The notes below the pieces were generated by a model. That model worked only from the letters and a program-made list of their open reading frames with translations. It searched no databases and had not been told where the DNA came from. DNA of 40,154 nt from Promethearchaeota archaeon (GTDB taxonomy: Archaea > Asgardarchaeota > Lokiarchaeia > Sigyniarchaeales > SOKP01). Shown here in pieces: positions 1-8,907 of the stretch (its first letter is position 1; every line of letters begins with the position of its first letter). Location of the stretch: positions 792,276 through 832,429 of the forward strand of contig CP070805.1 of NCBI GenBank assembly GCA_020343655.1, written 5' to 3'. Both the position numbers and the translations under genes were made by a program.

Positions 1-396
1 TTAGGAAATAAATTCCACCATTTCAAGACAATAATAGATAAAATACAAAATAAAAATAGAATAGGGATCTGTTTTGATACAGCCCATTCTTTTGCAGCGG
101 GGTATGATTTTACAACAAAAAAAGGATATGAGGAGATATGGAACGATTTCGAGGATGTTATTGGTTTAAAGTATCTATATGCCTTTCATTTAAATGATAC
201 TGATAAAGAATGTGGTTCCAGAGTTGACAGGCATACTCATATTGGGCAAGGAAAAATCGGGAAAGAACCTTTTGGTTTTTTTATTAATGATGAAAGATTT
301 AAGGATATGCCGGGAATATTGGAAACTCCAAAAGGGAAAGATATGAAAGAAGATATTATGAATTTAAAAATCTTGAAATCGTTAAGAAAAAAATAA
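1..396 (+). CDS. nfo: Endonuclease IV (AP endonuclease), C-terminal part
   Basis: The gene is cut by the left edge of the window; frame 1 is open from base 1 to a TAA at 394-396, giving about 131 C-terminal residues. The translation has the family signatures CFDTAHSFAAGYD, then FHLND, then SRVDRHTHIGQGKIG, which hold the His, Asp and Glu ligands of the three-zinc site in the TIM-barrel enzyme. The family cleaves DNA 5' of abasic sites in base-excision repair. The gene ends 1 bp from the convergent SET-domain gene. No sign of decay. Family assignment is secure; the N-terminal half cannot be assessed. Confidence 0.95.
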   Translation, partial: LGNKFHHFKTIIDKIQNKNRIGICFDTAHSFAAGYDFTTKKGYEEIWNDFEDVIGLKYLYAFHLNDTDKECGSRVDRHTHIGQGKIGKEPFGFFINDERFKDMPGILETPKGKDMKEDIMNLKILKSLRKK

Positions 397-397
397 A

Positions 398-796
398 TCA
401 ATCTTCTACTTCAAACCACATAGGACTTTTATCATCAACTAGTCCATTATAATTTACTGTTAATTCTTCACCCTTAGAAATATCTCTAATAGCAGAAAAT
501 TCTATTGCTTTATTTTCATAATCATATAGATATTTTAGATTGGGTTCGAATGAATGATTAATGAATTGACTGATGCTAAGAGTTATAGCATTTCTAAATG
601 CTGGCATATGCTCTGGATCTTCCCAGATATAACAGTAATTATACAAGACTGTTTTGTATATTTTGTTGTACTCTTTGTTTGGAATAGGAACTACATGTGC
701 AACATCAATTACTGTCCCTTTTTTAATTGGCTTCTTAGCAAATGCACCTCTCCCTTTCTTCTCAGAAATAAGTTTCACTTCAATATATTCATGCAT
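398..796 (-). CDS. Small SET-domain protein (putative lysine methyltransferase)
   Basis: 132 residues, essentially only a SET core. Seen: GRGAFAKKPIKKGTVI near the N-terminus (the GxG cofactor region and first strands), FINHSFEPN at about 78-86 (the NHS pseudoknot motif), and AIRDISKGEELTVNYN near the C-terminus, ending in the conserved Tyr region. No pre-SET or post-SET cysteines are present. SET enzymes transfer methyl groups from S-adenosylmethionine to lysine; the substrate here is unknown. Free-standing SET proteins of this size occur in bacteria and archaea as well as eukaryotes, so on its own it does not prove eukaryote-like chromatin marking. It converges on nfo with 1 bp between the stop codons. 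Confidence 0.88.
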   Translation of the reverse strand: MHEYIEVKLISEKKGRGAFAKKPIKKGTVIDVAHVVPIPNKEYNKIYKTVLYNYCYIWEDPEHMPAFRNAITLSISQFINHSFEPNLKYLYDYENKAIEFSAIRDISKGEELTVNYNGLVDDKSPMWFEVED

Positions 797-848
797 GATT
801 ATACTTAAATGAGTATTAAATTTTACAAGATTATTCTATTGAATTAAT

Positions 849-2096
849 TTATTCTTTATATTTTTCAGGATTCACACATTTACGCCATTGAGCTACAGTT
901 TCCAACGGCCCTAACCCAATAAGAAGATCTTCCTTTTCGAAAACAAAATCTGGTTTGAATTTATATATCCATTTATCTTCTCTTTTCAAGGCAATAATAT
1001 GAAATCCTCTCTTATAACGCCTATCTTGTAATTCACTATAAGTTTTATCTTTAAAGTAAGAGTCTTCTGATAATGTCTCTCTTACTACTATTTCTGAAGT
1101 TTCGCGAATTGCTTGTTGCAGAATAGGATGTGGCTCGAAACCTTTAAGTATATTTTCTGCTATATGAGCAGCAGCGTCAGATATTAATTCACAACTAAAT
1201 ACAATTCTCATTATTCCTGTGAGATCTCGAGGCATTTCTACTAGTTTTGCTAAATCAAGAAGATCCTTTTCTAAAGCGATATTTAAACCATCCATTAGTT
1301 CTTCCATCTCTAACACATCTTCAGCAACCTCTTCATTTTTAAAAAATAAGGCGGCTAGTGCTAACTCAATCATAGTTTCTGAAATATCTGTTATTAAAAC
1401 ATAATTTCTTTGTATCTCCTCTACTTTTTCGCAAATATCTGTGTTTTCAAGATCGATTATTTTTTCTTTCTCTTGTTCTCCAATATCAAAAGAAAAAGGG
1501 TCTTGATCCCCACAGATTTTTTTCAATTCTATAATAGGTTGAATTTCTCCCTTAACAATTAAAATATCATCTGTTAATACCATTTCATCTCTTTCAAAGA
1601 GCCACTCATCTTCTCTACGTATTGCTATTAAATCGACTCCATGTATAGATCTAAAATGTATATCTTTCCTTGGTTGCCCAATGAACTCACAGCCCTTATG
1701 GACTACAATCTTAACTATAGGTTCAGGTACATAACTAATATCACTAAATAATTGGCTAAAGTAGGAGATGTCATTATTGATATAAACAACTCTAGCGATA
1801 TCTGATAAGGCGTCAGAGATTTTGTCAATAGCGTAACCCATAACAACAATAGGTTCTAATTTTTTCGCTCCATCTAGACCTCTTGGATGCGCTTGAATAA
1901 TTTGGAAATTTAGCAAAAATGTAAGTTCATGAATTCTCTGTTCCATTTTATAGGCTTCATCAGCAAGTTCTTTACTTCCGAATTTAATTGCACTATAAGC
2001 CAAATCAATCATTAAATCGATATTTTTTTTCATTTCCCGAATTATTTCTTTTAAGGAAAGAGGCTTATATTTAAATTTTTTACTAGGTTTGGTCAT
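849..2096 (-). CDS. Duplicated PhoU / TrkA-C regulatory protein
   Basis: 415 soluble residues built as an internal duplication: a PhoU-like helical domain (about 15-105), a TrkA-C/RCK_C-like ligand-binding domain (about 120-195, with IHGVDLIAIRREDEW), a second PhoU-like domain (about 220-320) and a second TrkA-C domain (about 330-405, with GFHIIALKREDKW). The two TrkA-C segments clearly resemble each other. It is the last gene of a three-gene minus-strand operon behind two MgtE-type membrane genes. A cytoplasmic gating subunit for that cation transporter is therefore the likely role, replacing the N and CBS domains of bacterial MgtE. Cation specificity is inferred from the neighbours. Confidence 0.85.
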   Translation of the reverse strand: MTKPSKKFKYKPLSLKEIIREMKKNIDLMIDLAYSAIKFGSKELADEAYKMEQRIHELTFLLNFQIIQAHPRGLDGAKKLEPIVVMGYAIDKISDALSDIARVVYINNDISYFSQLFSDISYVPEPIVKIVVHKGCEFIGQPRKDIHFRSIHGVDLIAIRREDEWLFERDEMVLTDDILIVKGEIQPIIELKKICGDQDPFSFDIGEQEKEKIIDLENTDICEKVEEIQRNYVLITDISETMIELALAALFFKNEEVAEDVLEMEELMDGLNIALEKDLLDLAKLVEMPRDLTGIMRIVFSCELISDAAAHIAENILKGFEPHPILQQAIRETSEIVVRETLSEDSYFKDKTYSELQDRRYKRGFHIIALKREDKWIYKFKPDFVFEKEDLLIGLGPLETVAQWRKCVNPEKYKE

Positions 2097-2133
2097 ATTG
2101 TCCTATTCACTCACTTTTCATATTAATTTGATT

Positions 2134-2673
2134 TTATATAAATATTATTATAAATAAAATTAAGAATAAAGGCGTTAGAAAATCAGCTAAAGATGTAAGA
2201 AATGGAATTAAAAAATTATTTGGATCCCTACCACGCTTGTATAAGAAAATAGCGCTAAAAAACAATGCTGCAAACATGATTATAAAAATCAGTAAAATAG
2301 TAAGAGTAATGATAAAAATAATTAAGAATGGATTTACAATCTTAATACCTATTGTGATACCAACTATATATCCTATTAATAACAAAGCTATTAAACTCAA
2401 TATAAGTGTTATGAGTAATCCAAAAAAATCTTCTTTTAGTCTCTTTGATTTTTGAATTTTTGGAGATAATGTCCCGATATATAAATGTGTTGTTAATCTA
2501 GATACAAGAACAGTAGATATATCCCCTATTAAAGAATTCAAAGCTGGAATTATTAAAAGTAATATTGGTATAGTTGTTAATAATGCTTCATTTGAAGATA
2601 ATAACGTACCAGAGATAAGCCCGAATAATGAAGATAAAATTACAATAATTATAGATTCTTTAAAGATTTTCAT
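2134..2673 (-). CDS. MgtE-type divalent cation transporter membrane subunit (second half)
   Basis: 179 residues, about five hydrophobic segments, no soluble domain. The stretch LLLIIPALNSLIGDISTVL matches the conserved pore-lining segment of MgtE/SLC41 membrane domains (Pro-Ala-Leu then a Gly-Asp/Asn). It follows the paralogous 184-residue gene by 12 bp and precedes the PhoU/TrkA-C gene by 37 bp, so the three are probably co-transcribed and form one transporter from two separately encoded halves. Expected substrate Mg2+ or a related divalent ion, from family knowledge only. Confidence 0.82.
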   Translation of the reverse strand: MKIFKESIIIVILSSLFGLISGTLLSSNEALLTTIPILLLIIPALNSLIGDISTVLVSRLTTHLYIGTLSPKIQKSKRLKEDFFGLLITLILSLIALLLIGYIVGITIGIKIVNPFLIIFIITLTILLIFIIMFAALFFSAIFLYKRGRDPNNFLIPFLTSLADFLTPLFLILFIIIFI

Positions 2674-2685
2674 GTAATATTTAAT

Positions 2686-3240
2686 TCAAGGCACCCCCAA
2701 CATAATGATGGTTAAGAAAAAGCAAAACACAGTAGAAAAATCGTCAATCGCAGTCATCACAGGATTAACAATATTATTTGGATTTAAGCCTCGATTAAAA
2801 ACTAGGTAGTTTAATCCTGTTGAACAAGGAATTGAAATTGTGAGTGTTAAGATTATTGAAATCATTGGAATTAAAATTAAATACAGAATGGGTAGAATGA
2901 ATAATTTGAAAAGAATTAAATCTAAAATGAAAGAGAAGATACCTATGAAAAATGCTGTGATAATAGAGAGCGTATATGTTGCTAAAACATTTTCGATCCA
3001 TGTTCTTCTTGAAAAATGTCCAATTATAAAATCTCGAGATGTTCTTGCTATAAATGGTCCACTTAAATTACCGCGTAAAGATAAAAGGGCGGGAATCATC
3101 AATATTAAAACAGGAAAACTATCAAAAGGTAAAATGAGTAATGAAAGCACTATTCCAGCTAAGATATCCCCAATAATGGAGATAAGCTCTGATGGGAAGG
3201 CTTCTTTAACAATTTTCCCTTTAGAGTCTTGGATCTCCAT
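2686..3240 (-). CDS. MgtE-type divalent cation transporter membrane subunit (first half)
   Basis: 184 residues with about five membrane segments. LMIPALLSLRGNLSGPFIAR is the MgtE/SLC41 pore motif and is better conserved than in the downstream paralogue. The first 20 residues are polar and presumably cytoplasmic. It is the promoter-proximal gene of the minus-strand operon that continues with the second half and the PhoU/TrkA-C protein. The ATG is the first in the open frame. Confidence 0.84.
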   Translation of the reverse strand: MEIQDSKGKIVKEAFPSELISIIGDILAGIVLSLLILPFDSFPVLILMIPALLSLRGNLSGPFIARTSRDFIIGHFSRRTWIENVLATYTLSIITAFFIGIFSFILDLILFKLFILPILYLILIPMISIILTLTISIPCSTGLNYLVFNRGLNPNNIVNPVMTAIDDFSTVFCFFLTIIMLGVP

Positions 3241-3599
3241 ATGCCATCCTCATCAGAATCCGTTGAATTAATATTATATACCTGAAACATTTTTTATTAT
3301 AAATTGATCTATATTCCTTCTATTATTTATATTATCTATAATCCTATTTAAGGATTTAGTTGCACCTAATTCGGTAATAAATTTTTTATATTATTGGCTC
3401 AATTTTAAGTATTAAATTGAATTCTTTAACTTAAATTACTATTTTTAAATTTGATGAGATTTTTTTTCCTAGTTAAAAAATACTATGAGCATCCAATCAG
3501 TTTTAATGAAGTATTATTGCTAATTTCATCTTTAAATAACATATAATTGAACTTAAACAAATTTTATATGAATTCATAATTAATAATTATTTAATTTTA
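3241..3599. other. AT-rich intergenic region between divergent genes
   Basis: 359 bp without a supportable gene. It separates the minus-strand MgtE operon from the plus-strand permease and must hold promoters for both. An ATTTTATATG stretch at about 3560-3570 lies 30-40 bp before the permease ATG and could be its TATA box; no Shine-Dalgarno sequence precedes that ATG. Short frames have early stops and no family motifs. No RNA-like GC-rich segment or clear inverted repeat was seen. Confidence 0.5.
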
Positions 3600-5285
3600 A
3601 TGATAATATCAAATTTTAAGAGAAAAGATCAATTGAGTCTCTGGATTGTATTAGCAAAAAATGAAATTCGGCTAAAAACCAGCCGATTTAGAAAGAACCG
3701 GAAATCATTTTTTATGATTATTTTCTCAATTTTTTTATTATGGTCTCTGTATTTAGGACCTACTTTAATTGATGCAATTTTACCAGAAATTATAAAGCTA
3801 TATTCCTCCCAGTTTGAGGCTTTAATTGTCCCTTTAATAGAATATACTTTTGGTGCATTATTTTTAATGTATATAATATATCCCCTTTTTATTCTTTTTA
3901 GAAAAACAGAAATTGGTAATAAAGAAATTCTATTGGCATCTCCAATAAAACGAAGCGATATTATTCTTGGCGAATTCATAGGGAGAATTCCTTTCTATTT
4001 TTTATTTATTCTAGGAATTGGCCCATTTGGTGTAGCATTACTATTACAAATTAATCCATATATGAATGTTTTCCACCATCTTATTTTTTATTCAATTTTT
4101 TTCTCATTATCTATTTTTGGATCATTTCTTGGAACAATTTTAGCTAATTGGATTGAAATGAAAATTGCTAAAAGCAAGAAGATAAAAAAATTAAGAAATT
4201 TCTTATTATTTTTTTTAGCAATTCTGGTATTAGTAATATTTTATTCTTTTCAATATCTACTTGGATTTTTAAAAGATTACCCCGGATTTAAAAACTATAT
4301 ACTCTTTTACCCATCTTTATGGTATTCAAATATAATTTTATATTTTATCAATCCTTCATTTGTAGAATCTTATATACTAAATATTTGGGTAAATATTGGC
4401 CTTGTAGTTCTGATTCCTATCACTGTTTTCTATTTTTTCCTTAAAAGAGCCAATCCTTTTTATGATATAAAATTTGAAATTAAAAAAGACCCTGATATAA
4501 TTGAAAAAGAATCTAAATTTTACCAATTTATTAGAAGGATCACCCGTGAAAAGTACCAAGGATTAGTCGTCATTCAATTTAAGGATTTTTTACGAAAAAG
4601 GCAGAATAAATTAAAATTAGTATACATAATTGGGATTATTTTAATGTTTAGTATTTTTCTATATATAGCTTTTGAAAACCAACCATTTGTTTTTGAAATG
4701 AGTTTTTTTAGTATTCCTATTGTAATACAAATCACTTTAAATCAGAATGTTTTATTGCTAATTATATCTTGGATGGGAGGGATCATTTTTGGAATATTTA
4801 TGGGGATGTCTGCTTTTTTAGATTCGAAAGACCTACTATTTGTTTATAAGAAATCACCAATAGGCGTAAAAGCATTTGTTTATTCATATTTATATGAAAT
4901 GATCTATTTCGTACTTTTAATTGATTTATTTTTTACAATTATTTTCACATTCATTTTTATACTTAATCTATTAATTTCTTTAGTCTTTTTTGTAATATTT
5001 ATGATCAACAGTATTATTATTCTTTTTCAAGCAATAGGAATTCAATGTGTTAGACCTCTATTCGAGGAACGACGTAAAAATATGCTTTTTAATAATTATT
5101 TTTTACTTACTTTGCAAGTTATAACTCTCTTGTTGACTCTCTATTTAATCATCCCCATTATGATGGGAACAATTGATACTTCTACTGCTTTTTTTATTAT
5201 ACTCCTAATTAATCTAGGCATGTCCGCAGGATTTGGATTATTAATTTTTTCATTTGGAATTCATAATTTAAAGAATATTGATTAA
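3600..5285 (+). CDS. Multi-pass membrane protein, ABC-2-type permease-like
   Basis: 561 residues with about 12 hydrophobic helices. Layout recalls ABC-2 exporter permeases: a short basic N-terminus, a first helix, a large extracytoplasmic segment, then ETEIGNKEILLASPIK-like wording at about 105-120, where exporter permeases describe 'reshuffling' paired half-domains (compare RPVRRSSIL in the permease at 26.1 kb). A cytoplasmic basic segment near the middle (IRRITREKYQGLVVIQFKDF) starts a second half with a similar order of helices. There is no ATPase gene next to it, so it would need one encoded elsewhere. Substrate unknown. The ATG has no visible ribosome binding site. Confidence 0.65.
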   Translation: MIISNFKRKDQLSLWIVLAKNEIRLKTSRFRKNRKSFFMIIFSIFLLWSLYLGPTLIDAILPEIIKLYSSQFEALIVPLIEYTFGALFLMYIIYPLFILFRKTEIGNKEILLASPIKRSDIILGEFIGRIPFYFLFILGIGPFGVALLLQINPYMNVFHHLIFYSIFFSLSIFGSFLGTILANWIEMKIAKSKKIKKLRNFLLFFLAILVLVIFYSFQYLLGFLKDYPGFKNYILFYPSLWYSNIILYFINPSFVESYILNIWVNIGLVVLIPITVFYFFLKRANPFYDIKFEIKKDPDIIEKESKFYQFIRRITREKYQGLVVIQFKDFLRKRQNKLKLVYIIGIILMFSIFLYIAFENQPFVFEMSFFSIPIVIQITLNQNVLLLIISWMGGIIFGIFMGMSAFLDSKDLLFVYKKSPIGVKAFVYSYLYEMIYFVLLIDLFFTIIFTFIFILNLLISLVFFVIFMINSIIILFQAIGIQCVRPLFEERRKNMLFNNYFLLTLQVITLLLTLYLIIPIMMGTIDTSTAFFIILLINLGMSAGFGLLIFSFGIHNLKNID

Positions 5286-5290
5286 TTTCA

Positions 5291-5563
5291 TTAGAAATCT
5301 TTTTTAAATATCCGAATTTTTTTCATTCTTTTTATCAAAACATCTATTACTAAGGGAACTAGTAACAAGAAAAAACCTAAGGGATTAATGAGAATATTCT
5401 TAATGAATGTTGAGATAATTTCAAAAGGGTCGAGAAAACATAATTGTATTATAAAAAACAAATAAACTACTGCTCCAAAAATGAGAAAAAAAGTACTTGC
5501 CTTCAAAGTTGATAAATAGATCAATAAAAAAAATAAAAAAAGAAATGCTTCTAAGAATTCCAT
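5291..5563 (-). CDS. Small membrane protein, unknown
   Basis: 90 residues, with two to three hydrophobic helices and a basic C-terminal tail (KRMKKIRIFKKDF). No family was recognised. It lies tail-to-tail with the permease, 5 bp between stops. The reading frame is intact and the first residue is an ATG. Function cannot be inferred. Confidence 0.5.
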   Translation of the reverse strand: MEFLEAFLFLFFLLIYLSTLKASTFFLIFGAVVYLFFIIQLCFLDPFEIISTFIKNILINPLGFFLLLVPLVIDVLIKRMKKIRIFKKDF

Positions 5564-5595
5564 TTTAAAATAAATAAATTTAATTTTAATAAATT

Positions 5596-5604
5596 AAAAA
5601 AAAA
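5596..5604 (-). terminator. Poly-T terminator
   Basis: Nine A's on the plus strand, read as T9 on the minus strand, begin 12 bp past the stop of the secreted-protein gene. Archaeal RNA polymerase stops at such T-tracts without needing a hairpin. Confidence 0.5.
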
Positions 5605-5616
5605 GGAAAAATTAAG

Positions 5617-6462
5617 CTATATTTTACGTTTTTTCTTCTTTATATAAAAGACTAAACCGATAACAGCCCCGGTAGTTATTATAATTAGAATTGATAATTC
5701 ATAGCCAAAAATTTCTTCAGGTTGTGCAAATCCTACAGTTAAAAGAGTAGCTCCGCCATAAAGAACAATAACACTACTGAGAACGCCATTTTCTGTATAT
5801 GTAACGGTGACGTCTACCTCGCTTAAAGTTCCTGCAAAATAATAATATGAATAGTTAAATTCAAAAGCGCCACCTGGATAATTTGCATTTATTCCGTTTT
5901 CAAGGGCAGTTACATTTAAATCTGTTGGAATCTCTGGAAAAAATGATTTAATGGTATTAAATTCATCAACTAGTTTCGTCCAATTCATGTTTGTTGGAAG
6001 GAATAACCCCCCCATGGCATACATTAACCCACCACCGCTTATAAGATCCCCAACTGCCCCTGTGTAGTTATCTTGAAATTTAACAATTATATTTGAAAAT
6101 TGTCCAATATTTGGGATTGTGGTAGTCCCAGGAAGAACTAAGGATACTGAGCAAGAAACGTTTACGTATTTTATCCCTATATAATCCATTTCATCACTAA
6201 CCGATAGTATGTCTATTCTATAATTCATACTTGAAACCCCTACAAAAAGATCAGTGTATTCAGGTGGCATTCCATATGTTAAATTTAAGTCTTCCATTAA
6301 ATTTAAAAGAGTTGCCATATGTACTGTAATTGCCCATTCAAAACTGTCACCAGTGCTCACTCCTACCCATGTAGGTGGAGCCGCATGAGAGATATTTACA
6401 GAAGTTAACAATAATAAACCAGTAAGTAGACTAATACCAAATAATTTTCTCTTTATTTTCAT
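5617..6462 (-). CDS. Secreted protein with C-terminal membrane anchor
   Basis: 281 residues. N-terminal signal peptide: basic MKIKRK, a hydrophobic core, and a likely cleavage after SHA near residue 27. The central 200 residues are beta-rich with several N-glycosylation sequons (NLT, NMT, NYS, NVT), as expected for an exported archaeal protein. The C-terminus has one transmembrane helix (YELSILIIITTGAVIGLVFY) followed by a basic stop-transfer tail KKKKRK. So most of the protein would sit outside the cell, tethered to the membrane. The fold was not recognised. Confidence 0.72.
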   Translation of the reverse strand: MKIKRKLFGISLLTGLLLLTSVNISHAAPPTWVGVSTGDSFEWAITVHMATLLNLMEDLNLTYGMPPEYTDLFVGVSSMNYRIDILSVSDEMDYIGIKYVNVSCSVSLVLPGTTTIPNIGQFSNIIVKFQDNYTGAVGDLISGGGLMYAMGGLFLPTNMNWTKLVDEFNTIKSFFPEIPTDLNVTALENGINANYPGGAFEFNYSYYYFAGTLSEVDVTVTYTENGVLSSVIVLYGGATLLTVGFAQPEEIFGYELSILIIITTGAVIGLVFYIKKKKRKI

Positions 6463-6702
6463 AATATATTCTCATCCTCTATTTTTTAAGAAATTTAAAA
6501 AGTTACAATAATAATTCAATTCCAACTATTTAAATTTATCAATGAATTTGCAATTTGTATAACCAAACTTTAAAACTAAAGAGTTCTTTTGAGTATTTTA
6601 AATCGAAAGCCTATTATGCTAAAATTCGAAATTATTAAAAAGAAAATATTGTTAACAAATATCGTTTTTATAGATTTTTAAAATACTTTAATATTAATAA
6701 GA

Positions 6703-7416
6703 ATGAAATTCATAAGGTATGAGACAAGATTCAAAGCGGGAGAAATTTTAGCAAATTTTGTCTACGATAAAAATAAAACTCTTGGTAAACTTACTATTAA
6801 TGAATCAGATCAATTTTTTTGCCTTGCTATTCCTAATGGAGGAGTTCCTGTCGTTGAAGGTTTTTGTTCTAAACTGAATATTAATTATGATATATTAATT
6901 GTACGCAAAATTAAAATACCATATAATACTGAAGCGGGTTTTGGTTCAGTAGCTACCGATGGAACGATTTTAATAAATGAACCTCTACTATATCGCTTAA
7001 ACTTATCCCATAAGGCTATCAATGATTCTATAGAGTTAACAAAGCAAGAAATTAACGAGAGACTCAAATTCTATAAAAGAGAATTAATTCTTGAGAAATT
7101 TTATGAAGAGCATATCCACAATAAGTATATTTTTCTTTTAGATGATGGCTTAGCCTCAGGTTTTACAATGTTAGCTGCAATAAGTATGGTAAGAAAATAC
7201 CAGCCAAAAAAAGTCTTAATTGCAGTGCCAACAGCTCCTCTTCGAACCGTAACATTAATTAGAGAAAAAGCCGATGATGTTTATTGCCCAAATATTAGAG
7301 AAGTACTATGGTTTGCCGTTGCTGATGCCTATAAGAATTGGTATGACGTACCCGAATCTGAAGTTCTAGAAATTTTAAATAATTCAAAATATTATGTGAA
7401 AAATATACAAGAATAA
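6703..7416 (+). CDS. Predicted phosphoribosyltransferase (COG1926-like)
   Basis: 237 residues. The PRPP-binding loop is FLLDDGLASGFTM at about 144-156 (Asp147, Asp148, then SGFT), typical of type I phosphoribosyltransferases. The N-terminal YETRFKAGEILA and IPNGGVPVVEGF, and RKIKIPYNTEAGFGSVATDG further on, match the wording I associate with the uncharacterised COG1926 family rather than with hypoxanthine or orotate enzymes. Substrate base unknown. The gene is followed 44 bp later by the GT-C protein, possibly co-transcribed. Confidence 0.82.
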   Translation: MKFIRYETRFKAGEILANFVYDKNKTLGKLTINESDQFFCLAIPNGGVPVVEGFCSKLNINYDILIVRKIKIPYNTEAGFGSVATDGTILINEPLLYRLNLSHKAINDSIELTKQEINERLKFYKRELILEKFYEEHIHNKYIFLLDDGLASGFTMLAAISMVRKYQPKKVLIAVPTAPLRTVTLIREKADDVYCPNIREVLWFAVADAYKNWYDVPESEVLEILNNSKYYVKNIQE

Positions 7417-7460
7417 TTGTTTTTCGAGAAAATTCAGAAAAACAAAGTTTATGAAACAAG

Positions 7461-8843
7461 GTGTATTTTCAACTGATAAAATTCCGGGAATTAAATAGAC
7501 GACTAGTAATTATATACCTTCTTTCTTTTTGTATACAGACTTTTGTAATTATTATTATTCATATTTACAATTGGACTTCCCAAGAATCGATTAATTCTTC
7601 TTGGTTTAATTTACTGATGAATACAGTGGAGCCCTATTCAGATTACAAATTTTGGTATCAAGGATTTGCCGAACAGTTTCTTTATGATGACTGGTTACCA
7701 TATATGCAACAAATTGAAGATCCTTCTAAATACAAGAATATTTTGGAATATATTTTAAATATTATTATTGGCAATAGAAATCTTAATTTCATTTACCCCC
7801 CGTTTTTCTTTTATAGTATAATTATTCCATCTTTGATAAGTATAGATCTAGTGTTTCTTCCGTTGTTATTAGCAAACCTATTATTACCATTTGTAATTTA
7901 TAAATTTCTTGATAATATATATGGAAAAAATGTAGCAGAGTGGGGTTTTATGGCGACAGCCTTATCTCCTATTTCAATTTTCTATAATGGAGGCTTACTA
8001 TTAAATACTTCTTATATAACACTTTTTTTTACTATTGCATTATATTTTACTTCAATCAACCGATTTTCATTAGCAACTGTGTTTTTATCAATATCTATTC
8101 TTTTTAAACAAACTGTTGTTTTCTTTGTGCTTCCATTTTTAGTATATGTAACTTTACAATATTGGAAAAACAAGAATGATAAGAAAATTATTAGTTATTT
8201 TAAGGGTTTTATAAAGTATTCTGGAATAATTTTTGTAATAACATTTTTAGGATCATTACCATGGATTATTATTAATCCTAAGAATTATATTGAATCATTA
8301 CTTGCAGAACAATCTATCACATTTAATCCTGAATTTTCTGATCTTGCATATAATTTTCCTGTACAATGGTATAGCTTTTTGATTAGATTAGGTGCTCCAT
8401 ATTGGTTATTATATATATTAGGGTTTTTAACATTTACCTATATAGGAATAATGCTAATAGAAATTATTGTAGTATTATTATTATATAAGTGCTACAAAAA
8501 AAATACGCTAAATATCATAAAATTTCTTGATGTAATTGTTTATACAGCTTTTCTAACTCATCTGTTCTTTCCAAGAGGTGTTTATAAATATTATTTTACA
8601 TTTCACATTCCACTTATCATTCTTTGGCTTTGTTTTCATTTCAATGATATTATTTCGAGTGATAGGTCTAAAGGGTCGAAATGGATGTTAATTTTTATAT
8701 TAGTTTCTCTTGTAATAATAGTCATTCCACGCCTGTATTATTTAATAATAATTTGGGGAATAATTGTTCTTATTATTAGAACAAATTTAAATCTTAGAAG
8801 GGAACAAATATCTTTAGAAATAAACAATTCAAGCATAAGTTAA
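7461..8843 (+). CDS. GT-C-type membrane glycosyltransferase
   Basis: 460 residues, about ten transmembrane helices. The first extracytoplasmic loop carries PYSDYKFWYQ, in the position where GT-C enzymes keep catalytic Asp/Glu; later come YPPFFFY and LFKQTVVFFVLPF, typical of dolichol-sugar-dependent mannosyl- or arabinosyltransferases (PIG-M/PIG-V/ArnT-like). The family moves sugars from polyprenyl-phosphate donors on the outer membrane face, so a role in glycolipid or protein glycosylation is likely. The start is GTG; no in-frame ATG occurs for the next 50 codons. The exact family and sugar cannot be told by eye. Confidence 0.68.
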   Translation: MYFQLIKFRELNRRLVIIYLLSFCIQTFVIIIIHIYNWTSQESINSSWFNLLMNTVEPYSDYKFWYQGFAEQFLYDDWLPYMQQIEDPSKYKNILEYILNIIIGNRNLNFIYPPFFFYSIIIPSLISIDLVFLPLLLANLLLPFVIYKFLDNIYGKNVAEWGFMATALSPISIFYNGGLLLNTSYITLFFTIALYFTSINRFSLATVFLSISILFKQTVVFFVLPFLVYVTLQYWKNKNDKKIISYFKGFIKYSGIIFVITFLGSLPWIIINPKNYIESLLAEQSITFNPEFSDLAYNFPVQWYSFLIRLGAPYWLLYILGFLTFTYIGIMLIEIIVVLLLYKCYKKNTLNIIKFLDVIVYTAFLTHLFFPRGVYKYYFTFHIPLIILWLCFHFNDIISSDRSKGSKWMLIFILVSLVIIVIPRLYYLIIIWGIIVLIIRTNLNLRREQISLEINNSSIS

Positions 8844-8848
8844 TTATT

Positions 8849-8863
8849 AAAAAAACTTTTTTT
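8849..8863. terminator. Bidirectional poly-T terminator
   Basis: A perfect A7-C-T7 block sits between the convergent glycosyltransferase (stop at 8843) and acyltransferase genes. It gives a T-tract on each strand just beyond each stop codon, so one short element can end transcription from both sides. Confidence 0.6.
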
Positions 8864-8907
8864 AAGAAAACGTGGTTTATTTCACAGAGGATCTAAATAT
8901 CTTAGCT

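Noticed and set aside
541..556. GGTTCGAATG resembling a tRNA T-loop
   Set aside because: Lies inside the SET gene and has no acceptor or anticodon arms around it.
554..808. Plus-strand open frame opposite the SET gene
   Set aside because: Shadow of the SET coding sequence; no ribosome binding site and no family-like sequence.
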